Source of the DNA: Clostridia bacterium
GTDB lineage: Bacteria; Bacillota; Clostridia; Oscillospirales; CAG-272
Assembly (NCBI GenBank): GCA_017961575.1
Contig: JAGCXA010000004.1
Location: 1-62,826 of the forward strand
Length of the DNA: 62,826 nucleotides
Direction of reading: 5' to 3'
The position numbers and the translations under genes were made by a program. The notes under the pieces are model-generated. The model worked only from the letters and a program-made list of their open reading frames with translations. It was not told where the DNA came from and ran no database searches. Below, in pieces: positions 44,238 through 55,178 of this stretch; the first letter of the stretch is position 1; the number at the start of each line of letters is the position of its first letter.

Positions 44238-44909
44238 TCATACGAACTCGTCGATATGCGTTTTGACGTATTCCGTGATCTTCTCTTTGACGCGGGGACC
44301 CGCCCCGGCAAGGAAGGCGCGGAAGGGGGCGCAGTCGCCCTCGTAGGAACCGAAGTGATAGAGCAGCAGCCGTCCGTCGTCGTCGAGTCCGAGCGCGCTC
44401 AGCGCGCGCGACGCGGAGTCGACCATCTCCTTGTTTTTGAGAAGCCGGTCGACGTCGGCGTCCCCCGCCTCCGTGAACTGCAACAGATAGAACGGCAGAA
44501 AGAGCGGATGGAGCACGTCGGGCATCGCGGAGAGACGGTGCCGGTTGGCAAAGTAGTAGGCGAAGCACCCGGCGAGCCGCTCGTCGATCCGCTCCCACGT
44601 CAACTCCCCGACGGGAATATCCGTTTTGGTCTCCCTGTCGTAGAGGAAGAGATTGCGCGGCGCGGGATTCAGACTCGCCGCAAAGATGAACCACGCAATG
44701 CAGGACAGGATCGCGGAAGCCGAACCGCCGACGTACCATCCGATCCTGACGCCGAGCCGTCCGGGTCCGAATCCCTGACGGAAACAGATCACCGCGCCGA
44801 CGGCGGAGACGGCGGCGAACAGAAAGATCAGGGCGCGCGCGGCGAGCGCCGCGGCGTCGTGTTTTTTCTCCTCGTTTACGGGATCCCGTTTCTTTTCTTC
44901 TTTTTTCAT
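44238..44909 (-). CDS. Hypothetical protein with two membrane segments
   Basis: The 223-residue protein has a highly charged N-terminus (MKKEEKKRDPVNEEKKHD), two hydrophobic segments (LIFLFAAVSAVGAVICF and ILSCIAWFIFAAS) and a soluble C-terminal part of about 140 residues with no motif I recognise. ATG 44909 begins four bases after the xpt stop; a TTG start at 44927 overlapping xpt is possible. It is the last gene of the SPFH-zinc ribbon-xpt unit before the terminator. The function is unknown. Confidence 0.75.
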   Translation of the reverse strand: MKKEEKKRDPVNEEKKHDAAALAARALIFLFAAVSAVGAVICFRQGFGPGRLGVRIGWYVGGSASAILSCIAWFIFAASLNPAPRNLFLYDRETKTDIPVGELTWERIDERLAGCFAYYFANRHRLSAMPDVLHPLFLPFYLLQFTEAGDADVDRLLKNKEMVDSASRALSALGLDDDGRLLLYHFGSYEGDCAPFRAFLAGAGPRVKEKITEYVKTHIDEFV

Positions 44910-44913
44910 CGTT

Positions 44914-45489
44914 TCATTCTTCTTCAAAGGTGAGGGCGTCGTCGGTCATCGAGGCGATCTTCGCCAGCGACTCGATCCGCATCCCCATCTCGCGGAGCAG
45001 TTTCCCGCCCGGCTGAAAACTCTTCTCGATCACGATCCCCGCGCCGACGAGCGTCGCGCCCGAGGCGAGCGTGATCTCGCGGAGCCCCATCAGGGCGTTC
45101 CCGAGCGCGAGAAAATCGTCGATGATGAGCACCCGGTCGGAGGGATCGAGGTATTCCTTCGAGACGACGATGTCGCAGGTCGTGCCGTGCGTGAAGGAGT
45201 CGACCCTCGCGGTGTAGACGTCGGACGACAGGTTGCTCGTGCGGCTCTTCTTGGCGAAGACGACCGGAACGCCGAAATGCTGGGCGGTAAGACACGCGAT
45301 CCCGATCCCCGACGCCTCGATCGTCAGGATCTTGGTGACCCCGTCGTTTTCAAAGCGGCGGTAGAATTCGCGCCCGAGTTCCGAGACGAAAGGAACGTCG
45401 ATTCGGTGATTGATGAACCCGTCCACTTTCAGTACGTTCCCCGGTCTGATCTTTCCGTCCCGGCGGATCCGGTCTTCCAACAGTTTCAT
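44914..45489 (-). CDS. xpt: Xanthine phosphoribosyltransferase
   Basis: The 191-residue protein has the expected length and motifs: FINHRIDVPF, TIEASGIGIACLTAQHFGVPVVFAKK and the PRPP-binding loop VLIIDDFLALGNALMGL. It makes XMP from xanthine and PRPP in purine salvage. In other Firmicutes xpt often leads an operon with pbuX and a purine riboswitch; here it follows a small membrane protein gene by only 29 bases, so there is no room for a riboswitch. Confidence 0.96.
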   Translation of the reverse strand: MKLLEDRIRRDGKIRPGNVLKVDGFINHRIDVPFVSELGREFYRRFENDGVTKILTIEASGIGIACLTAQHFGVPVVFAKKSRTSNLSSDVYTARVDSFTHGTTCDIVVSKEYLDPSDRVLIIDDFLALGNALMGLREITLASGATLVGAGIVIEKSFQPGGKLLREMGMRIESLAKIASMTDDALTFEEE

Positions 45490-45518
45490 AGTCTTCCCTT
45501 TCAGGCGCGTCGCCGCGT

Positions 45519-45764
45519 TTATTTCTTGTCCCGGTTGATGGTACGAGTCGTGGTTCTGGTGTAGAGGTAGCGATCCTCTTTTTCGGTCAGGTGCAGGTCG
45601 GTGAACTGATCGAGGGGATAGATCGGGGAACGGTTCTTCCGCCGATAGGAGAGAATCACGCCGAGGACGGCGGCGAGCGCCGCGACAAGCCCGACGATCA
45701 CGCCGATCAGGACGACGTTGCCCCACTCGATCACGCCGGCGGCGGCAAACAGCAACGCATTCAT
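45519..45764 (-). CDS. Small single-pass membrane protein
   Basis: The 81-residue product has an N-terminal hydrophobic segment (VVLIGVIVGLVAALAAVLGVIL, about 18-39) followed by a charged tail with TRTTTRTINRDKK. It starts one base after the stop of the zinc-ribbon gene, with GGGAGGAGG upstream, and is followed closely by xpt, which supports a real gene. It could be a membrane partner of the SPFH/zinc-ribbon proteins. I do not recognise a family. Confidence 0.75.
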   Translation of the reverse strand: MNALLFAAAGVIEWGNVVLIGVIVGLVAALAAVLGVILSYRRKNRSPIYPLDQFTDLHLTEKEDRYLYTRTTTRTINRDKK

Positions 45765-45765
45765 A

Positions 45766-46833
45766 TCAGAATCCTCCTCCCGCCATCACCAAAGCCGAGA
45801 TCAGCCCGCCGAGGAAACCCGCGACGGCGAAAACGATGCCGCCGAGGATCGCGAGTTTGCCGGGCGAGACCGGGAGTCTTCCCCAGATCTTTCCGGTGTG
45901 GCCGTTCATCGCGTATCGGTACATTTTCTCCTTCACCGGGTAGGCGAAGACCCAGACCGGCATCAGCGAGTATTCCCAATGGCTGTTCTTCACGCGAACG
46001 CCGCAGGCGCGGGTGTTCACGGTGGTGTAGCCGGAGATCGTGCGCCGCAGAAGGGTCGAGGCGTAGCGGTTCATCCGCTCCTTGACCTCTCCGTAGAGCT
46101 GTTCGCGTTCGATGTCGCGTTTCTTGGCGTAGAAGCCGGTCAGGTACGGCATACTGAAATCGGTCAGCGCCTCCGACGGGAAGGGCAGGATCCCTTCGAG
46201 CATACTCTTGTCCTCGGTCGAGAGCGCCGAGGTCGTCAGGTCCTCGAAATGGACGTCGCCCCGCCGATGCACGTCGTAGTAGCGCGTCTCGGTCACCTCG
46301 GTGTTCCCGCGGGTATAGCGGCGGACGTCGGTCGCCTCGGCTTCGAGGTGACAGTCGGTGTCGGCGTCGGTCACCCAGAAGGGATAGTAGACGCCCTCCA
46401 TCTTTTCAAGGCATCCGCGCCGGAAAAGTCCGCGCGGGATGAACCATTTTTTCTTGGCAAAAGAAAGAAATCTGTCTTCCGCCCTGTCGCGGCTGATCTT
46501 GAAGGGGATCAGTTTGTGCGGCTTCATCTGTCCCGCGACTTTTCCGTGCAGAAGGATCGGCGCGTGGCAGTAGAGGCAGAAGGAGGCGGCGGTGTTCGCG
46601 TCCGCCACGATCTCGGCGCCGCAGTTGTCGCAGACGTATTCCTGCAAACTGTCGCTGTAATCGCGTCCCTCTTCCTCTTCGCGCTTCGCCGCGTCGTCGG
46701 CGCCGGAGGCGCGAAGATCCGCCTCCGAAAACTCCGACATACAGAACTCACAGGCAAAACATTGTTTGTCCGGGTCGAATTGCAGGGTCGCCCCGCAATT
46801 CGGGCATTGATAGACGGTTGCTGCCGTTTCCAT
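45766..46833 (-). CDS. TFIIB-type zinc-ribbon membrane protein (YdjG-like)
   Basis: The 355-residue protein has two zinc-ribbon knuckle pairs (YQCPNCGATL with CEFCMSEF; YVCDNCGAEI with CLYCHAPI), a middle domain with KLIPFKISRDRAEDRFLSFAKKKWFIPRG and YYPFWVTDAD, and a C-terminal membrane segment (LAILGGIVFAVAGFLGGLISALV). This matches the YdjG type of B. subtilis, whose gene also sits beside a YdjI-like SPFH gene in a membrane-stress operon. A chaperone or membrane-repair role is inferred from that context only. Confidence 0.85.
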   Translation of the reverse strand: METAATVYQCPNCGATLQFDPDKQCFACEFCMSEFSEADLRASGADDAAKREEEEGRDYSDSLQEYVCDNCGAEIVADANTAASFCLYCHAPILLHGKVAGQMKPHKLIPFKISRDRAEDRFLSFAKKKWFIPRGLFRRGCLEKMEGVYYPFWVTDADTDCHLEAEATDVRRYTRGNTEVTETRYYDVHRRGDVHFEDLTTSALSTEDKSMLEGILPFPSEALTDFSMPYLTGFYAKKRDIEREQLYGEVKERMNRYASTLLRRTISGYTTVNTRACGVRVKNSHWEYSLMPVWVFAYPVKEKMYRYAMNGHTGKIWGRLPVSPGKLAILGGIVFAVAGFLGGLISALVMAGGGF

Positions 46834-46848
46834 TACGTTTCCCCGGAA

Positions 46849-48138
46849 TTACGGACGCTTCGTGCCGCAGTCGGCGCAGAATTTGCCGGTGTTCTCTTTC
46901 CCGCATTCGGGGCAGATCCACTTGCCGTCCGCGGGCTTCGGCGCGCCGCATTCGGAGCAGAACTTGCCGGTGTTCACCGCGCCGCAGGCGCAGGTCCAGG
47001 TCCCCGTCGGAGCGGGTTTCGGAGCGCCGCACTCGGCGCAGAACTTACCGGTGTTGGTCGCGCCGCAGGCGCAGGTCCAGGCGTTCGCCTTCTGCGCCGC
47101 CGCCTTCTCCTCGGCGGCTTTCTTCTCCGCCTGCTGCTGACGGATGAGTTCCTGATTGTTCGCGCTCATATTGCCGAACATCGCGCCGCCGGCGTTCATC
47201 CCGACGCCCATTCCCATAAAGGTCGCCGCCGTGCCGCTCGAATTGCTGCCCGCCGCTTCAAAGCCGCGCGCCATCGCGCCCTGCACGTAGCCCTCGCGCA
47301 CCGTCGGATCGCCGAGCATGGCGCCCTGGTTGCGCATATTGATGAGTTTCTTCGATTCCTCGTCGTAGGAGATCGACGCGATACCGACCGCCTGGATCTC
47401 CATACCGCGCATATTGCGCCAATCCTCGTCGAGGATGTTCTGCATATAGCGCGAGAGGTCGCGTCCCTTCGAGACGACCTGCGACACGCGCACGCCGTCC
47501 GCCGACATCTGGTTGATCGCCGCCTGCAACGCCTCGAGGAACTCGGACAGGTACTGTTCGTTGATCTGCTTGATGTCCACGCGGTCGACGTTCTTCGCGA
47601 TCGCCTCGGCGTAGAATTTCAGAGGATCGACGATCTTGATGGAATAAGTGCCGTGCGCGCGCAGGAAGAGTTCGGCGTTGTAGAAGTTGTCGAAATAGTT
47701 GACCGGGTTCGGCGTACCGAACTTGATCCCCTTGATCTCCTGCAAATTGATGTAGATGACCTTCTGCTTCTGGCTCGGCACGCCGCTGAACTTCACACGG
47801 CTGAATGCGTCGCGGAGCGAGTCCCCGAACTGTCCGTTGAAGAGACTGGGCGTCGAACTGTTGTCGACCTTGTAGTACCCCTCCTCGGCGGTATAGTCGA
47901 CGACCTTTCCGCCGTCGAGCAGCATCATGAACTGGTTGGGATAAACGTGGATGATCGACCCGTTCGAGATCAGGTCTTCGGTCCCCTTCTTATTGCCGAA
48001 GCGGCGGTCGTTTTTGCGAACCGTGATCCCCTTCGTGCAAACGGTGGTGTCGCTCATGTTGTCGGCTTCCAGAACCTCCAACCATTGGTCGGCGAGGTTG
48101 CCCGAAACGGCGCTTGCGATCGCTTTGATGATTCCCAT
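46849..48138 (-). CDS. SPFH-domain protein with three C-terminal zinc ribbons (YdjI-like)
   Basis: The 429-residue protein begins MGIIKAIASAVSGNLADQWLEV, contains an SPFH/band-7-like domain (to about residue 290, including YSIKIVDPLKFYAEAIAKNV), a Gly/Met-rich linker (MGMGVGMNAGGAMFG), a short coiled coil, and three zinc ribbons each with the pattern CxCG...GKFCxECGxPKP. It matches the YdjI group (virion core protein-like SPFH). These form membrane-associated scaffolds. ATG 48138 follows AGGAAAGG. The gene is first of the operon; its leader has a hairpin (48172-48189). Confidence 0.88.
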   Translation of the reverse strand: MGIIKAIASAVSGNLADQWLEVLEADNMSDTTVCTKGITVRKNDRRFGNKKGTEDLISNGSIIHVYPNQFMMLLDGGKVVDYTAEEGYYKVDNSSTPSLFNGQFGDSLRDAFSRVKFSGVPSQKQKVIYINLQEIKGIKFGTPNPVNYFDNFYNAELFLRAHGTYSIKIVDPLKFYAEAIAKNVDRVDIKQINEQYLSEFLEALQAAINQMSADGVRVSQVVSKGRDLSRYMQNILDEDWRNMRGMEIQAVGIASISYDEESKKLINMRNQGAMLGDPTVREGYVQGAMARGFEAAGSNSSGTAATFMGMGVGMNAGGAMFGNMSANNQELIRQQQAEKKAAEEKAAAQKANAWTCACGATNTGKFCAECGAPKPAPTGTWTCACGAVNTGKFCSECGAPKPADGKWICPECGKENTGKFCADCGTKRP

Positions 48139-48216
48139 TGTTCGTTTTCCTTTCCTATCGGTTTTTTGCCGTCCGCCCGGACGGGCGGAGCGGCGGATTG
48201 GAATACTCCGATTTTC

Positions 48217-48245
48217 ATTATATAACAAACCCGACAAAAAATCAA
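48217..48245 (-). promoter_or_regulatory. Sigma-A promoter of the SPFH operon
   Basis: TTGATT (48240-48245), 17 bases, TATAAT (48217-48222) on the minus strand. Leader hairpin TCCGCCCG-ga-CGGGCGGA at 48172-48189. Confidence 0.8.
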
Positions 48246-48315
48246 GTGATTTTCGCCCCCTTCTCTTCTTTTCGCGCGCGCGCCGCCCGCCGCCGTCCTC
48301 CCCGCCCGACGCTCG

Positions 48316-48342
48316 TTAGCACTCTTGCCGTTCGAGTGCTAA
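48316..48342 (+). promoter_or_regulatory. CIRCE operator (HrcA-binding site) of clpB
   Basis: TTAGCACTC (48316-48324), nine bases, GAGTGCTAA (48334-48342): a perfect CIRCE. It implies heat-shock control of clpB by HrcA. The promoter itself is less clear. One option is TTGCCG (48325-48330) with TACATT (48347-48352), inside and after CIRCE; another is TATACT (48393-48398) with no good -35. Confidence 0.95.
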
Positions 48343-48462
48343 CATTTACATTTTGTTCATAGTGCGGTCAAAAGCCGTTCACGATTCGGGGATATACTAT
48401 CGTCAGATGGTCAAAGAAAGTCTAACCGTCCTTTCGGGACGGCAGAGAACGGAGTGATACGA

Positions 48463-51060
<2,598 letters not shown>

Positions 51061-51067
51061 AAACCCT

Positions 51068-51122
51068 GCCCGTGCGGTTTTCCGCACGGGCGTCGCTTTG
51101 CACGGCGCGCAAATTTGCGCGC
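51068..51122 (+). terminator. Tandem terminator hairpins after clpB
   Basis: First hairpin GCCCGTGCGG-tttt-CCGCACGGGC (51068-51091); second GCGCGCAAATTTGCGCGC (51105-51122) directly followed by TTTTTC and a T-rich run, which is the likely true terminator. Confidence 0.88.
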
Positions 51123-51139
51123 TTTTTCTTTTTTTCGTA

Positions 51140-51168
51140 TTGCTTTTTTTGCAGAAACGCGGTATAAT
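51140..51168 (+). promoter_or_regulatory. Sigma-A promoter of the EEP lipoprotein gene
   Basis: TTGCTT (51140-51145), 17 bases, TATAAT (51163-51168). Leader hairpin CGGGTCG-cttttt-CGACCCG (51187-51206) about +12. Confidence 0.82.
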
Positions 51169-51234
51169 GAAAATCTAATTTGTTGACGGGTCGCTTTTTC
51201 GACCCGAATCCGATCCGTAAAGGATGTGTGTGAA

Positions 51235-52527
51235 ATGAAACGATTGCTCTGCCTCTGTCTCGTCCTCTGTTCGATCCTGCTGCTGCTTCCCTCCTGCAAC
51301 GACCAGGCGGGACCCGCCGGAACCTCCGCGCCCGCCTCGACCGTGGACCCGAACGCGCCGGTCTACACCGTCATCTTCAAGATCCGGGGAGAACTCTACG
51401 AGGTCCCCACCCGGGAAAACGCGATCCCGGTTCCGCCCGAGGGTTACGACGCCCCCTACTCCACCGTGGACAAGAACTTTACCTTCGCGGGGTGGGATAA
51501 GGAACTCGTCGCCCCGACGGCAGAATATATGGAAAAATACAAGCAGATGGTCTACTACGCCCGCTACGACTCCGAAACGCGGTATTACGACGTCACCTTC
51601 CGGATCGGGGAGGAAACCTATCCCGTTTCGGTCGCGGCGAACGAACTCCCCGTCTGCCCGGTCACGCCCGAATCGAGCGGTCAGGTCTTCACAAGATGGG
51701 ATAAGGAACCCGTCCCCGCGAAGGAAAACGCCGCTTATACCGCCGTGTTTATGGACGACGATTGCCCCTCCACCTTTACCGTCGCGACCTGGAACATCGG
51801 ACATTTCGCGAACGGCAACGCGGCCGAATCCAAGATTAAAGACGCGGATTACGACACGAAGTCGAGCTCGTTCCGGAACTATATCAACGGTCTCGGCGCC
51901 GATCTGCTCTGCCTGAACGAATACAGCCGGTATTTCACGGATTCGCAGAACCATCCCGCCTCCGAGGCGCTGTTTGAGGAAACGCCGCCCGTCTACTACG
52001 CGGGTCCGCAGCGGAATTTCAGCTGCAACGCCGTTTTCTCACGCCTGCCGCTCCGGAACCTGACGCTGCACGAATTCGAGTGCAATAAGAACGCGGTCCT
52101 GCTCTATTCGAGTTCCAACAAGGCGCACTTTTACTACTACGTCACGGCGGAACTCACCGTCGGGACCGAGACGGTGCATTTCGTTTTCACGCACCTCGCG
52201 TTTGACGAAGCCCGGACGCCCGACACGGTCTGCATGGCGCAGATCAACGAGTTGATCGAACTCTACAAGGACGTCGATCACGTCGTCATGATGGGCGACT
52301 GGAACGCCTACCACAAGAATATGTTCGATCCGTTCGCCGACGCGGGCTACACGCTCGGCAACTACGGAGAGACGCTGACCTGCATCGGATCGAAAACCGG
52401 CGGGTTGGAATGGGCGGTCGACGACATCATCGTCAAGGGGCTCACGATGACCGGTTTCCACGCCGTCAACACGGGGCTCTCGGATCACATCGCCGTCGTC
52501 GCGACCCTGACGCTCCCGCAGCCGTAA
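51235..52527 (+). CDS. Surface lipoprotein: two GWDK-type repeats plus endonuclease/exonuclease/phosphatase (EEP) domain
   Basis: The 430-residue protein has lipobox LPSC (Cys21), two beta-rich repeats ending GWDKE (near 87) and RWDKE (near 154), then an EEP-fold domain with all key motifs: TWNIG (Asn187), LLCLNE (Glu229), FTHLAF (His320), MMGDWNA (Asp355, Asn357), VDDIIV and LSDHIAVV (Asp417, His418). It should be an active phosphoesterase, perhaps a secreted nuclease or phospholipase-like enzyme. The repeats are the same module as in the deacetylase lipoproteins at 6921 and 8942, on a different enzyme. ATG 51235 follows AAAGGATG. Confidence 0.87.
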   Translation: MKRLLCLCLVLCSILLLLPSCNDQAGPAGTSAPASTVDPNAPVYTVIFKIRGELYEVPTRENAIPVPPEGYDAPYSTVDKNFTFAGWDKELVAPTAEYMEKYKQMVYYARYDSETRYYDVTFRIGEETYPVSVAANELPVCPVTPESSGQVFTRWDKEPVPAKENAAYTAVFMDDDCPSTFTVATWNIGHFANGNAAESKIKDADYDTKSSSFRNYINGLGADLLCLNEYSRYFTDSQNHPASEALFEETPPVYYAGPQRNFSCNAVFSRLPLRNLTLHEFECNKNAVLLYSSSNKAHFYYYVTAELTVGTETVHFVFTHLAFDEARTPDTVCMAQINELIELYKDVDHVVMMGDWNAYHKNMFDPFADAGYTLGNYGETLTCIGSKTGGLEWAVDDIIVKGLTMTGFHAVNTGLSDHIAVVATLTLPQP

Positions 52528-52595
52528 ACGTCGGTATCCTCCCTGCCCGCGGGCAAACCGTCCTTGACGGGCAAGCGCAACTGCGATCTATGACG

Positions 52596-52635
52596 AAAGA
52601 CCGGGCGAACAGACAATTCTGTTCGCCCGGTCTTT
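52596..52635. terminator. Bidirectional terminator between EEP lipoprotein and isomerase genes
   Basis: An 18-bp perfect stem AAAGACCGGGCGAACAGA/TCTGTTCGCCCGGTCTTT, loop CAAT, between convergent genes. The T run is short (three), so the long stem is the main support. Confidence 0.8.
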
Positions 52636-52653
52636 CATATACGGGGGCGGTCG

Positions 52654-53511
52654 TTAATTTTTGCGGTAAGAATCGACTTTTTCGGCAAGGAACTTGGCGC
52701 GCTCCGCCATAAAGCGGGCGACCGTGGGATAGAACTCGGTTTCAAAGCGGGTGAAGAAATTGTCGGCTTCGAGGGTCAGGTCCCCCGTATAGTCGATCTC
52801 GCCGAGCGCGCGGCAGACGGGATCCCACTTGATCCGTCCGACCCCGGGCAGCGTGTGCAGATCGTCGATATAGTCGACGTCGTGGACGTGGAGCGCGCCG
52901 AGCCGGTCGTGTCCGATGATCCGGATCGCGTCCTCCGGCTCGCGGTTGCAGAGCGCGACGTGCCCGACGTCAAGGCAGACGGTGAAACTGTCGGGGTCGT
53001 CGACGGCGTCGAAGACGTCGGCGAGTTCCTTCGGGTCCGCGCAGATGTCGTCGACGATCAGGTTGCTCGTCGGGTTTCTCTGCCACATATTCTCGATCGC
53101 GACCTTGACGCCGTATTGCCGGATCAGCGGGACGAGCCCCCGGTAGAACTGCACGTTCAGGTCGAAGATCTCCTTCTCGTGCCCGTAGTAGCGACCGGGC
53201 TGCAGGGGGTGGACGATCATCTGCTTCACGCCGAAGCGGGCGACGACTTCAAACACGCGCCACAGTTCGGGTTGGATCCTGGTGATGAATTTCTGATACC
53301 CGAAGGGCGCGTGCGCCTGCCGGAAAACGACGCCGTACCCGGCGGCGATCTCCTTCGCCCTCTCCTGTTCCTCTCGGGACGGCAACTCCGACAGATCCGC
53401 GACGTTGAGCGAGAGATCGAGCGCGGGATAGCCCGCCTCGCACAGCAGTCTGATCCCCTCGGTAAACCCGTACGCCTCCACGGCGTTTTGCGTTTGCGTT
53501 GCAAAAAGCAT
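52654..53511 (-). CDS. TIM-barrel sugar phosphate isomerase/epimerase (AP endonuclease 2 family)
   Basis: The 285-residue protein has the xylose isomerase-like TIM-barrel signatures: LDLSLNVADL, FRQAHAPFGY (a metal-ligand His), VAIENMWQRN (Glu), CLDVGHVALCN (Asp, His), LHVHDVDYIDDLHTLPG (His) and LTLEADNF (Glu). These ligate the divalent metal of sugar-phosphate isomerases or epimerases. The substrate is unknown. ATG 53511 follows GGAAGAG; an in-frame start at 53574 lies in the promoter. It is a single-gene unit. Confidence 0.88.
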   Translation of the reverse strand: MLFATQTQNAVEAYGFTEGIRLLCEAGYPALDLSLNVADLSELPSREEQERAKEIAAGYGVVFRQAHAPFGYQKFITRIQPELWRVFEVVARFGVKQMIVHPLQPGRYYGHEKEIFDLNVQFYRGLVPLIRQYGVKVAIENMWQRNPTSNLIVDDICADPKELADVFDAVDDPDSFTVCLDVGHVALCNREPEDAIRIIGHDRLGALHVHDVDYIDDLHTLPGVGRIKWDPVCRALGEIDYTGDLTLEADNFFTRFETEFYPTVARFMAERAKFLAEKVDSYRKN

Positions 53512-53544
53512 ATCGTTTCTCTTCCTTATCGTTTTTTCGGTTTT

Positions 53545-53574
53545 ATTATACCGCGTTCGCGGCCCGCCCCGCAA
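53545..53574 (-). promoter_or_regulatory. Sigma-A promoter of the TIM-barrel isomerase gene
   Basis: TTGCGG (53569-53574), 18 bases, TATAAT (53545-53550) on the minus strand. It is the only promoter in the window with an 18-base spacer. Confidence 0.65.
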
Positions 53575-53611
53575 GAGCGCCGATTGACGGCGGATTGCCC
53601 CGGTTTGCCCT

Positions 53612-55117
53612 TTACACGAGCGAGTAGACCGATTTGAACTTTGCTTCGAGATAATCGAGGTAATAGTCGACGTTGAGAGGTTCGCCGGTGATCCGCCGGA
53701 TCCACTCGTCGGGGTCGCAGAGCGACGCGATCGAAAAGACCCTTTCGGTCAGCCAATCGCCGACCCTGTGAAGGTCGCCGCGACCGACGGCGGCGAAGAC
53801 GTCGAACTCCTTTTCCATCGTGCGGAGGATCTGCGCGCCGTAGGCGTTGCCGAGCGCGTAGGAGGGGAAATAACCGTACATCCCCGTCCAATGCACGTCC
53901 TGCAAGCACCCCTCCGCGTCGTTTTTGACCGTGACGCCGAGGTATTCCTTATACTTCGCGTTCCACGCGGCGGGGATCTCGCCTACCTTGATCTCTCCGT
54001 TGATGAACGCCCGTTCGAGTTCGTAGCGGATCAGGACGTGGATCGGATAGGTCAACTCGTCGGACTCGCACCGGTTGAGCCCCGGGGTCGAGGCGTTGAC
54101 GGCGAGATACAGTTCCTCCTCCGACACGTCGGAGAAGGTCTTTCCGCCGATCTTTTTGAAGAGCGGGTACAGATAGCGGATGAACGCGCGGCTCCGCCCG
54201 ATCAGGTTCTCGTAGAAGCGCGAGACGGTTTCGTGCATCGCGCTCGTCATATTGTCGGCGACGTGGTCGGGGTAATACTCCTCCGGCTCGTTCTGCATAA
54301 ACAGGGCGTGTCCGCCCTCGTGCAGAGTGGTGAAGATATTGGAGACGAAGTTGTTTTCGTAGTAGTGGGTCGTGACCCGCACGTCCTTCGGTCCGTAGTG
54401 ATCGGTAAAGGGGTGCTCGGTCGTCGCGAGGACGAGCGAGGAGCGCCGGAGTCCCTCTGCGTCGAGGATGGCGCGCGAGAACGTCTCCTGCTTTTCGATC
54501 GGGACGGGGCGGGTAAGGAAATCGGTGCGGATGGGTCTTCCCTCCTCCGCGATCCGCTTGACGAGCGGCAGGACGCGCCGTTTCAGAGCCGCGAAGAAGA
54601 GGTCGAGCTGCGCGACGCTCCCGCCCGGCTCGTAATCGTCGAGCAGAGCGTCGTAGGGAGTGGGGTACTTTTTATCGCGGAGCGCGACGGCTTTTTGCGT
54701 CAGGTCGATCATTTTGGCGAAGGCGGGCGCGAAGCGGGAGTAGTCCGACGCCTTCTTCGCCGCCAGCCACGCGGCGTAGGCGCGGGTCTCGGCGCGGTGG
54801 AACTCGAAGGCGAAGGCGGGCGTGAGATTCTTCTCCTTTTCGTTTTCGCGAAAAAGCATCTCGACCGCGCGCCTCTGCCGGTCGGTCAGCCCCTCTCCGT
54901 CGTTTTTCAGGGCGGTCAGCAGCCCGACGTAGCGCTTCGAGTGCGTGAGCGAAAAGATCCGGCGTCCGAGGATCGCCATATCCTCCCCCGCCCGATCCAT
55001 TCCCTCTTCGGGGCAGGTGCATTCGAGGTCGAAGTTGAGTTTGCCGACGGCGCGTTCGTACGCCTCCGCCTCGTCGAGGATCTTACAGAGTTTCTTCCAT
55101 TCGTCTTGTACCGTCAC
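53612..55117 (-). CDS. Carboxypeptidase M32 (Taq family metallocarboxypeptidase)
   Basis: The 501-residue protein matches M32 carboxypeptidases: TTEHPFTDHYGPKDVRVTTHY, the zinc motif HEGGHALF (266-273, HExxH) and the third ligand segment TSAMHETVSRFYENLIGRS, then the C-terminal GYFPSYALGNAYGAQI. It removes C-terminal amino acids from peptides in the cytoplasm. The start is GTG at 55117 with AAAAGGAG upstream. It lies downstream of the ABC exporter operon, after a terminator, and no promoter is obvious. Confidence 0.95.
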   Translation of the reverse strand: MTVQDEWKKLCKILDEAEAYERAVGKLNFDLECTCPEEGMDRAGEDMAILGRRIFSLTHSKRYVGLLTALKNDGEGLTDRQRRAVEMLFRENEKEKNLTPAFAFEFHRAETRAYAAWLAAKKASDYSRFAPAFAKMIDLTQKAVALRDKKYPTPYDALLDDYEPGGSVAQLDLFFAALKRRVLPLVKRIAEEGRPIRTDFLTRPVPIEKQETFSRAILDAEGLRRSSLVLATTEHPFTDHYGPKDVRVTTHYYENNFVSNIFTTLHEGGHALFMQNEPEEYYPDHVADNMTSAMHETVSRFYENLIGRSRAFIRYLYPLFKKIGGKTFSDVSEEELYLAVNASTPGLNRCESDELTYPIHVLIRYELERAFINGEIKVGEIPAAWNAKYKEYLGVTVKNDAEGCLQDVHWTGMYGYFPSYALGNAYGAQILRTMEKEFDVFAAVGRGDLHRVGDWLTERVFSIASLCDPDEWIRRITGEPLNVDYYLDYLEAKFKSVYSLV

Positions 55118-55141
55118 GGTTTTTTCTCCTTTTCAGTCAAA

Positions 55142-55173
55142 GACTGTCGGATTCGGTACGGAATCCGACAGTC
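55142..55173 (-). terminator. Terminator of the ABC exporter operon
   Basis: A 13-bp stem GACTGTCGGATTC/GAATCCGACAGTC with a six-base loop; on the minus strand TTTGACTG follows. It separates the exporter genes from the M32 gene. Confidence 0.75.
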
Positions 55174-55178
55174 CTCGG

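Noticed and set aside
45490..45518. Purine riboswitch before xpt
   Set aside because: Only 29 bases separate xpt from the preceding gene, too short for the aptamer.
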